Source: Thermoanaerobaculia bacterium
GTDB taxonomy: Bacteria; Acidobacteriota; Thermoanaerobaculia; Multivoradales; JAHEKO01
Assembly: GCA_029287645.1 (NCBI GenBank)
Contig: JARFQS010000290.1
Location: 1-5,748, forward strand
DNA length: 5,748 nucleotides
Direction of reading: 5' to 3'
The position numbers were made by a program, and so were the translations under genes. Under the pieces are notes generated by a model. The model saw only the letters and a list, made by a program, of their open reading frames with translations. It had not been told where the DNA came from and made no database searches. Positions 1 through 4,511 of this stretch are shown one piece after another. Numbering within the stretch: position 1 is the first letter of the stretch; each line of letters starts with the position of its first letter.

Positions 1-90
1 CCCGAGGCCGCCTGGGTCTCGCGCTCGGACCTGACGGCCCTCCCGGTGACCGGCCTGGTGGGCAACGTCCTGCAGTCGCTGGAGGACTAG
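1..90 (+). CDS. C-terminal fragment of a possible Nudix-fold or MutY-type protein (5' end outside window)
   Basis: Frame 1 is open from the left edge to a TAG at 88-90, giving the last 29 residues of a plus-strand protein. The fragment reads EAAWVSRSDLTALPVTGL and then a short hydrophobic helix ending in SLED. The pattern of an acidic residue, then Trp-Val, a polar stretch, Asp-Leu, Leu-Pro and a terminal helix resembles the end of Nudix hydrolases and of the Nudix-like C-terminal domain of the adenine glycosylase MutY. The Nudix box and any glycosylase domain would lie outside the window, so the family is an inference from a short tail. It converges on the minus-strand gene next to it: the two stop codons share the palindrome CTAG at 87-90. 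No hairpin terminator is visible between them. Confidence 0.45.
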   Translation, partial: PEAAWVSRSDLTALPVTGLVGNVLQSLED

Positions 91-1070
91 ACGTCGTGGC
101 CGGCCGAGAGCAGAAACCACCCCACCAATTTGTCGTCACTCTCCCGGCGCCGCCGAGAACCCATCGCGGTGAGCAGCCTGAGCAACCGGGTGGAGGACGC
201 CTTCTTGACGTCGAGAATCCCCTCTGCCACGCTGCGTGGGATGGCGAGAACCACGGCGCCAGAGGTGTGTGCGTGTGCGCTGGCAGAGCGTGGGAGATGG
301 TCCATGACCGCCATCTCTCCGAAGTACTCGCCGCGGCTCAGAAACGCCAACCCCTCGTCTCCCCCGCCAGGGATGAATTTGCTGATCAGCACCGAGCCGT
401 CGAGAACGACATACATGGCTTCGCCAGGCTCGCCCTCACGGAAGATCGGGTCGTGGGGATCGTAGCTCTCTTCGAGTGACAGGGAGGCCAAGAAGTTGAT
501 CTCCATGGGAGTCAGTCTCTGTTCGTCGAAGAGATCCCGCTTGGCAGCCATGTCGATCCGGAAGCCACTCCTTCGAGGAGGCTCTTCGCTCGCCGGCTCC
601 TCCACATTCTTACGACGGTCATCCGAGGTAAAGAACTCGGCCAACTTTTCGTTGGAAGCGCGCAGCTTCAGGGAAAGCCCCTTCCAGAGCGTCCACAACA
701 GGGCCATTTCGAAAGAGGGCTGCGACTCGGCAACCCTTCGCAGCTGAGCCAGATCGAGAGTCACGAGCTCGACGCGAGTCTCGGCGACGGCGTCCAGGGT
801 GCGCTCTGCCGGCTCCAACAGAGATCGCTCGCCAAAGAGATCACCCCGGTCCAGGGTGCCCAGGACGTAGGGTCCGAGCTGAGTGTCCCGTTGCAGGCGA
901 ACCGCGCCCTTGATGACGATGTAGAGCGCCTCGGCGAAGCTACCCTGACGGAAGATCATCTCGTTGGGCTGATGTCGCTGAACAGTGCCGCAGGACGCCA
1001 GTTGTGCCAGAAGAGCGTCGTCGAACGGCGCAAGAATCTCGCAGTGTCGGAGTTTCTTAGCAGTGCTCAA
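87..1070 (-). CDS. tandem cyclic-nucleotide-binding (CAP_ED) domain protein without an effector domain
   Basis: The 327-residue product carries two cNMP-binding beta-barrel domains, at about residues 10-145 and 187-315. They are joined by a charged linker rich in Glu, Pro and Arg (about 149-172). The second domain has a canonical phosphate-binding cassette: F250-G-E252, then P260-R-S-A263. The first is close but altered: F79-G-E81, then R90-T-L92, with Leu where Ala is usual, so ligand binding there is less certain. Helices after each barrel (LRASNEKL; ESDDKLVGWF) resemble the C-helix of the Crp fold. There is no helix-turn-helix, kinase, channel or membrane segment, so it probably acts in the cytoplasm as a regulatory or scaffold protein through a partner; that role is inferred. 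The start is TTG at 1070-1068. No in-frame ATG or GTG lies between the upstream stop (1109-1107) and residue 38, and no good Shine-Dalgarno is visible. Confidence 0.9.
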   Translation of the reverse strand: MSTAKKLRHCEILAPFDDALLAQLASCGTVQRHQPNEMIFRQGSFAEALYIVIKGAVRLQRDTQLGPYVLGTLDRGDLFGERSLLEPAERTLDAVAETRVELVTLDLAQLRRVAESQPSFEMALLWTLWKGLSLKLRASNEKLAEFFTSDDRRKNVEEPASEEPPRRSGFRIDMAAKRDLFDEQRLTPMEINFLASLSLEESYDPHDPIFREGEPGEAMYVVLDGSVLISKFIPGGGDEGLAFLSRGEYFGEMAVMDHLPRSASAHAHTSGAVVLAIPRSVAEGILDVKKASSTRLLRLLTAMGSRRRRESDDKLVGWFLLSAGHDV

Positions 1071-1180
1071 GATGAGCTGTATCTTACCCCGCGCAATATT
1101 CGAACCCTACGGTATTTCGACCCCGAACAGGACAGGATCGAAGTGAATCGGGAGAGTCTTCGAGCAGAGCCCTCGGGGCC
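1071..1180 (-). promoter_or_regulatory. intergenic region likely to hold the promoter of the cNMP-binding gene
   Basis: This 110-base gap is the longest non-coding stretch in the minus-strand gene series, so it is the natural place for a separate promoter. On the minus strand a -10-like TAAGAT occupies 1086-1081, ten bases before the TTG start. I found no convincing -35 at the usual 16-18 base spacing. A short dyad, TTCG-N4-CGAA, lies at 1116-1127 and could be an operator half-site pair, but four-base arms occur often by chance. The exact promoter is not supported; only its likely location is. Confidence 0.3.
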
Positions 1181-1182
1181 CT
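1166..1182 (-). terminator. weak hairpin just after the P-loop kinase gene
   Basis: Reading the minus strand, the last two bases of the TAG stop begin a seven-pair stem with one G-U pair around a CGA loop (AGGGCCC, CGA, GGGCUCU). No U-run follows, so it is not a standard intrinsic terminator. It could protect the 3' end of the operon transcript, or be a chance GC-rich hairpin. Confidence 0.25.
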
Positions 1183-1762
1183 AGAGCAGCTGTAGTTGGG
1201 GCGGGCGAAGCGTCTCGTCGACCAACTGCTCCGCCGAGTCCAGCCAATCTTCACGCCGGCGGGTGTCGAGGCCGTGAACCTTCAGACCCCGGCGCTCGAG
1301 CTCCAACCCCAGGCGTTCGTCTACGGCCATCTGGAAGGTGGGGTCAGTGGCTCGTAGACCGTCTGCACTGGGAGCTTCCACGATCGGGACGTGGAGAAGC
1401 AGATCGTACGAGTCCATCCAGTTGTCTACCAGACCCTCCAGGGTGGGTTGGGGCCCTGCTGCAAGAAGCAGGTAGACGTAGTTGTCCAACACACTGCGGT
1501 CACAGAGCACAGCGTCGTACTGGGACTGGGCGGCCAACTCCTCGGCAATCTGCGTGTGGAGAATCCAGGACTGAGCCGCAAGGTTCGTGTCCTGATTGAT
1601 GGGAAGTGGGCATCGACGAGCCACCTCCCGGACCATTTCGAGGTGAATGTCCCGCGCCTTGAGGCGGGCCGCGAGACCGTAGCAAAGGGTGGTCTTGCCG
1701 ACCCCATGGCTGCCAATGAAGGCCAGTTTGAAACTGCGCTCTCGAGACATCGACGTCTGCAT
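1181..1762 (-). CDS. small P-loop kinase-like ATPase (NadR-kinase/AAA_28 type)
   Basis: The 193-residue product starts with a beta strand and a clear Walker A, G17-SHGVGKT-T25. A REVAR motif follows at 45-49, where related kinases contact substrate. Then comes a hydrophobic strand ending in Asp-Arg (VLCDR, D88-R89), in the Walker B position of thymidylate-kinase-like folds. A LID-like segment, DGLRATDP (about 134-141, R137), is typical of the NadR ribosylnicotinamide-kinase-like/AAA_28 group. Members are thought to phosphorylate small molecules, but the substrate here cannot be read from sequence; there is no NadR adenylyltransferase domain. The start at 1762 has GAG five bases upstream; ATG 1750 would remove four residues. 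The frame stays open upstream to 2167, but that stretch is low-complexity and lies over another gene, so it was not included. It follows the repeat-protein gene by 31 bases and is probably cotranscribed with it. Confidence 0.85.
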   Translation of the reverse strand: MQTSMSRERSFKLAFIGSHGVGKTTLCYGLAARLKARDIHLEMVREVARRCPLPINQDTNLAAQSWILHTQIAEELAAQSQYDAVLCDRSVLDNYVYLLLAAGPQPTLEGLVDNWMDSYDLLLHVPIVEAPSADGLRATDPTFQMAVDERLGLELERRGLKVHGLDTRRREDWLDSAEQLVDETLRPPQLQLL

Positions 1763-1793
1763 TCTAGCTCGCGTGGTCAGAGTCGGTCGGCGA

Positions 1794-2264
1794 TCACTTT
1801 CCCTCATCTGGGAGCCGGAGGGTGGTATTGCCATCGGGGTCGTAGAAGCTGAGGCTTCCTGATTCGTCGTAGTAGAGGACCGCGGCACCCTTGGAGTCGG
1901 GACCGTGGAGGGCGAAACCGCCTCCACCGTGAGCAAATTGCGCGACTCCGACTCGAATGACGTCTTCCTGGTCGCGGATGAAGAGTGCGGTCCCCCCAGC
2001 GTCATGATTGAGCGACAAGCGGTCTTGACCAGACTCGTCCAGCAGAGAGAAGACAGGGGCGCCATCACGAAGGGAGAGCTCCCCCCGAACCCGCCCCGCC
2101 TCGTCCACCAGTTCGAATCGGGCCGCACGCAGAGTCTCGTGCTTGGTTTCGGTCGAGGGTGCCGCACCGAGCAGAGCGAGACTCGTCGTGACGAGCAAGG
2201 CGCCGAGAAGAAGGCGGGTCCGTGTCTCCAGGGTTTCGATTCGACATTCGAGATCGTTGCGCAT
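1794..2264 (-). CDS. membrane-anchored protein with five ~22-residue D-x-x-G beta repeats
   Basis: The 156-residue product has a short charged N-terminus (LECRIETLETRTR), which could form a brief coiled coil. One hydrophobic segment follows at about residues 18-35 (LLLGALLVTTSLALLGAA), then an entirely polar C-terminal part. This suggests a signal anchor, or an uncleaved signal, with the body outside the cytoplasm; no lipobox Cys is present. The body is a tandem array whose units begin at about F50, F72, L94, F117 and L138. Each runs hydrophobic-x-hydrophobic-x-Asp/Gly, then usually x-x-Gly and a second strand, as in FELVDEAG, FSLLDESG and LSFYDPDG. I do not recognise a named family or function; the repeats suggest a small beta structure for binding or scaffolding. 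ATG 2264 is preferred because GGGAGGA ends four bases before it. ATG 2267 (one base) and GTG 2276 are alternatives. It begins 36 bases after the aminotransferase stop. Confidence 0.8.
   Translation of the reverse strand: MRNDLECRIETLETRTRLLLGALLVTTSLALLGAAPSTETKHETLRAARFELVDEAGRVRGELSLRDGAPVFSLLDESGQDRLSLNHDAGGTALFIRDQEDVIRVGVAQFAHGGGGFALHGPDSKGAAVLYYDESGSLSFYDPDGNTTLRLPDEGK
1812..2117 (-). repeat. five degenerate protein-level repeats within the anchored protein
   Basis: Units start at residues 50, 72, 94, 117 and 138, a spacing of 22, 22, 23 and 21 residues. The shared positions are two alternating hydrophobic residues, an Asp two residues later (Gly in unit 4), and a turn Gly three residues after the Asp in units 1, 2 and 5. 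A second pair of alternating hydrophobics closes each unit. The DNA copies are too diverged to be seen as nucleotide repeats, which suggests old internal duplication under structural constraint. Confidence 0.6.
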
Positions 2265-2268
2265 CATT

Positions 2269-2273
2269 CCTCC
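2269..2273 (-). promoter_or_regulatory. Shine-Dalgarno deciding the start of the repeat protein
   Basis: The minus strand reads GTGGGAGGAATGATG. The GGAGG at 2273-2269 is one base from the first ATG (2267) and four from the second (2264), so the second is the more usable start. The GTG at 2276 would place this strong site inside the coding region. Confidence 0.55.
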
Positions 2274-2300
2274 CACCGAGAGTCCAGCGAAGGACGAGTC

Positions 2301-3587
2301 TCAAAGAGACCGCAACAGGGTCTCTACGGAATCCAGGGCGAAAGCGAGCTGTAGATCGGTGACCACGAGAGGAGGACAGATCTGGACAACCTTGCCTGTG
2401 GGGCCACCGGCCAGGGCGAGAAGCCCATGCGTCAGCATTCCCTCGACGAGAGCCTGGGCTGTACCCCGAGAATCCAACTCGATACCCCAGGCGAGTCCCA
2501 AACCACGAACATCGATCACAGGCTCGAACGCCCCAGACCAACGCTCCGTCCTTGAGGTGATCAGTTGGCCCAACTCCGCGGCCCTTTTCGGCAATCTGTC
2601 GCGTTTGAGAACCTCCAGTACCACGAGTGCGGTGGCACAGGAAAGGGGGTTGGCAACGAAAGTTGCGGTGTGCATGGCCTCGTGGCCTCTCCTCCACGAT
2701 TCCATCAAGTCGCTACGCCCCAGTACCGCACCAATGGGCAATCCGCCGGCCAGGGCTTTGCCACAACAGAGCAGGTCGGGCTGTACGCCCGACAGCTCCG
2801 TAGCAAACCACGCCCCCGTGCGCCCGAAGCCGGTGAAGATCTCGTCGACGATGAGCACGACGTCGCGGCGCCTGCAGAGGCCGGAGATCTCTCGAAGCCA
2901 ACCACCGGGCGCCGGGATGAGACCCTCGCGCCCCACCATGGGCTCGAGGAGTACGGCTCCGATATTGGGCTCACTTTGCAGCAGCTCGGCGATCGTCTCG
3001 ATCGGACATCCGAACGACAGCCGCCGAACCCAGGGATGAAAGAGAGATTCGAAGGGCCTCCGGAACTCCTGGCGCGACGTGACCTGGAGAGAACCGAGGG
3101 TCAGCCCGTGGTAGGCCGGGTCGAAGGTCAGGACACCCGGCTTGCCCGTTGCGAGGAGTGAGGTCTTGAGAGCGATCTCCACCGCATCGGAGCCGGAGGC
3201 CGCGAAATACACCTTCGGCTCGTCGATCGGAGAGAGTCGGCACAGCTCGCGAGCCAGTTGCACGCGAAGCGGATGAGCGTGAACGTCGCCCAGACCATGT
3301 ATGAGTCTCTGGGCCTGTCTCTGGATGGCGTCGACAACCTCGGGATGTCGATGGCCCACGGCAGCGACGCCGAAACCGGCTGTCAGGTCGAGGTAGAGGT
3401 TGCCATCGACATCGACCACGTTGGAACCACGGGCCTCTTGCCAGACCAGGGTGGCCGATCCTGAGCCCAGGGTGTTGATCCCCGGGGCCTCGTGGTTGGC
3501 CAGGTCGCGACAGAGTTGCCGAGCCCGGGGTCCCGGAGGAGGTGTGTCGACCTTGGGCAGTTGGTCTCCGAAAGCAAGTCGGGCCAT
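2301..3587 (-). CDS. class III (fold type I) PLP-dependent aminotransferase, substrate unknown
   Basis: The 428-residue product has the full class III layout. The N-terminal part has DVDGNLYLDLTAGFGV (about 59-74) and GHRHPEVV. The PLP phosphate loop is SGSDAVE (131-137), and Y159-H160-G stacks on the cofactor. VDEIFTGFGRTG (247-258) supplies D248, which pairs with the pyridine nitrogen. The Schiff-base lysine is K277 in CCGKALAGGLP. T309 in HTATFVANPLSC should reach the neighbouring subunit's PLP. The length is normal for the ornithine/GABA/acetylornithine aminotransferase family. In the C-terminal VQICPPL motif, Q402 stands where those enzymes usually keep the Arg that binds the substrate alpha-carboxylate (R-x-x-P-P-L). 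Specificity is therefore not safely ArgD, GabT or ornithine aminotransferase. The ATG at 3587 lies 17 bases after the recR stop with no good Shine-Dalgarno, which suggests translation coupled to recR. Confidence 0.93.
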   Translation of the reverse strand: MARLAFGDQLPKVDTPPPGPRARQLCRDLANHEAPGINTLGSGSATLVWQEARGSNVVDVDGNLYLDLTAGFGVAAVGHRHPEVVDAIQRQAQRLIHGLGDVHAHPLRVQLARELCRLSPIDEPKVYFAASGSDAVEIALKTSLLATGKPGVLTFDPAYHGLTLGSLQVTSRQEFRRPFESLFHPWVRRLSFGCPIETIAELLQSEPNIGAVLLEPMVGREGLIPAPGGWLREISGLCRRRDVVLIVDEIFTGFGRTGAWFATELSGVQPDLLCCGKALAGGLPIGAVLGRSDLMESWRRGHEAMHTATFVANPLSCATALVVLEVLKRDRLPKRAAELGQLITSRTERWSGAFEPVIDVRGLGLAWGIELDSRGTAQALVEGMLTHGLLALAGGPTGKVVQICPPLVVTDLQLAFALDSVETLLRSL

Positions 3588-3604
3588 GGGCGAGGCGGTG
3601 CCTG

Positions 3605-4189
3605 TCAGATCGTCCGTCTACCCGTCAGGGACCGTGCGAGTGTCACCTCGTCGGTGTACTCGATGTCTCCACCGACCGGCATGCCGAAGGCGAGCCGGGA
3701 GACCTCGATGCCACGGGCTTTGAGGAGTCGAGCCAGATAGAGAGCGGTGGCTTCTCCTTCGACGTCCGGATTGGTGGCGAGGATGACCTCCTCGATGCCT
3801 TCCAGACGCTCGAGAAGCCCCGAGATGCGGAGCTGCTCGGGACCGATCCCTCGTTGCGGAGAGAGAGCCCCCATGAGGACATGATAGCGGCCGTGGTACT
3901 CGCGGGTCCGCTCGATGGGTTGAATGTTGAAAGGCTCTTCGACAACGCAGATGCGCGTCGTGTCCCGTTGCTCATCCGTGCAGATGGAGCACGGGTCGAT
4001 ATCTGTGATTGCGTTGCAGCGGGAACAGTGAAAGAGCTTGTCTTTGACCTCGAGGATCGATTCCGCCAACACCCTGGCATCCTCGGTGGTGACCTTCAGA
4101 AGGTGATGCGCCAGTCGTGTAGCGGTCTTGGGCCCGATCCCGGGCAGACGAGAGAGCTCACCGACGAGCCGCGACAGAGGATCTGGCAT
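3605..4189 (-). CDS. recR: recombination mediator protein RecR
   Basis: The 194-residue product matches RecR along its whole length. RecR works with RecO, and in some settings RecF, to load RecA onto SSB-coated gapped DNA. Visible parts are the helix-hairpin-helix LPGIGPKTATR (15-25) and a four-Cys zinc site (C55, C58, C67, C70, in CSRCNAIT and PCSICTD). A Toprim domain starts at ICVVEEP (80-86) and includes GRYHVLMGALSP and ATNPDVEGEATALYL (138-152) with acidic D142, E144 and E146. The conserved end follows: GMPVGGDIEYTDEVTLARSL. The usual length is about 200 residues. ATG 4189 is chosen because it follows the AGGAGGAG site and gives the usual RecR N-terminus. GTG 4228 would add 13 atypical Arg-rich residues overlapping ebfC. 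It sits directly behind dnaX and ebfC, the common bacterial order. Confidence 0.97.
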   Translation of the reverse strand: MPDPLSRLVGELSRLPGIGPKTATRLAHHLLKVTTEDARVLAESILEVKDKLFHCSRCNAITDIDPCSICTDEQRDTTRICVVEEPFNIQPIERTREYHGRYHVLMGALSPQRGIGPEQLRISGLLERLEGIEEVILATNPDVEGEATALYLARLLKARGIEVSRLAFGMPVGGDIEYTDEVTLARSLTGRRTI

Positions 4190-4201
4190 CCGCCGAGCTC
4201 T

Positions 4202-4207
4202 CCTCCT
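4202..4207 (-). promoter_or_regulatory. Shine-Dalgarno of recR overlapping the ebfC stop
   Basis: The minus strand reads TAGGAGGAG: the TAG at 4208-4206 ends ebfC, and the AGGAGG at 4207-4202 serves recR, 12 bases before the ATG (10 if the shifted GGAG is used). It supports ATG 4189 as the recR start and suggests that ribosomes ending ebfC feed recR initiation. Confidence 0.7.
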
Positions 4208-4499
4208 AGAAGAGGCCGCCCATACCACCTGCCATGCCGCCGAGCTTCTGTTGCAGCTCTTCGTCGACCTTGCGGCCGGCCTCGTTGACGGCCGCCACCA
4301 GGAGGTCCTGGACCATTCCCGGATCCTCGGGGTCGAGGACCTCGGGATCGATCTGGGCGCCGACGAGTTGCTTGTGGCCGTTCATGGTGACGGTCACCAT
4401 GCCGCCCCCGACGCTGGCCTCCACCGTCAATGCACCCTGTTCTTCCTGGAGCTTTTCCTGCATCTGCTGCGCCTGCTTCATGAGCTTTTGAATGTTCAT
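4206..4499 (-). CDS. ebfC: YbaB/EbfC family nucleoid-associated protein
   Basis: The 97-residue product is the standard small YbaB/EbfC protein, a homodimer that binds DNA as a nucleoid-associated protein. The N-terminal helix begins MNIQKLMKQAQQMQEKLQ, with the family's typical Met/Gln-rich start. The central sheet has VEASVGGGMVTVTMNGHKQL, with the conserved Gly-rich turn. The second helix is VQDLLVAAVNEAGRKVDEE, followed by a Gly/Met-rich tail (GGMAGGMGGLF) usual in this family. The gene lies between dnaX and recR, its most common location. It starts 10 bases after the dnaX stop with a good GAGG site eight bases before the ATG. Confidence 0.96.
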   Translation of the reverse strand: MNIQKLMKQAQQMQEKLQEEQGALTVEASVGGGMVTVTMNGHKQLVGAQIDPEVLDPEDPGMVQDLLVAAVNEAGRKVDEELQQKLGGMAGGMGGLF

Positions 4500-4504
4500 G
4501 CGAT

Positions 4505-4511
4505 CTTCCTC
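4505..4511 (-). promoter_or_regulatory. Shine-Dalgarno of ebfC overlapping the dnaX stop
   Basis: The minus strand reads CTGAGGAAGATCGCATG. The dnaX stop TGA (4512-4510) supplies the first bases of GAGGAAG (4511-4505). The GAGG core ends eight bases before the ATG at 4499, a near-ideal spacing. The overlap points to coupled dnaX-ebfC translation. Confidence 0.7.

Noticed and set aside
1166..1182. A strong intrinsic terminator at the end of the operon.
   Set aside because: The hairpin has a stem but no following U-run, so it is listed only as a weak hairpin with low confidence.
1763..2167. N-terminal extension of the P-loop kinase frame (about 135 extra residues).
   Set aside because: The extension is low-complexity, rich in Ser, Thr, Pro and Arg. 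It lies antiphase over the anchored repeat protein, which has a strong ribosome site and a coherent repeat structure. P-loop kinases of this type begin a few residues before Walker A.
2065..2697. Minus-strand frame of 210 codons overlapping the aminotransferase C-terminus and the repeat-protein N-terminus.
   Set aside because: It is an Arg/Gly/Ser-rich out-of-frame shadow of two well-supported genes.
2143..3039. Long plus-strand open frame (298 codons) opposite the aminotransferase gene.
   Set aside because: Its composition is the Ser/Arg/Pro-rich kind produced by the antisense of GC-rich coding DNA. It shows no recognisable domain, and the minus-strand aminotransferase is unambiguous.
3542..4288. 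Plus-strand open frame (248 codons) opposite recR.
   Set aside because: It is antisense to a fully conserved RecR, has no recognisable motif, and spans the recR-ebfC and recR-aminotransferase junctions without regard to gene borders.
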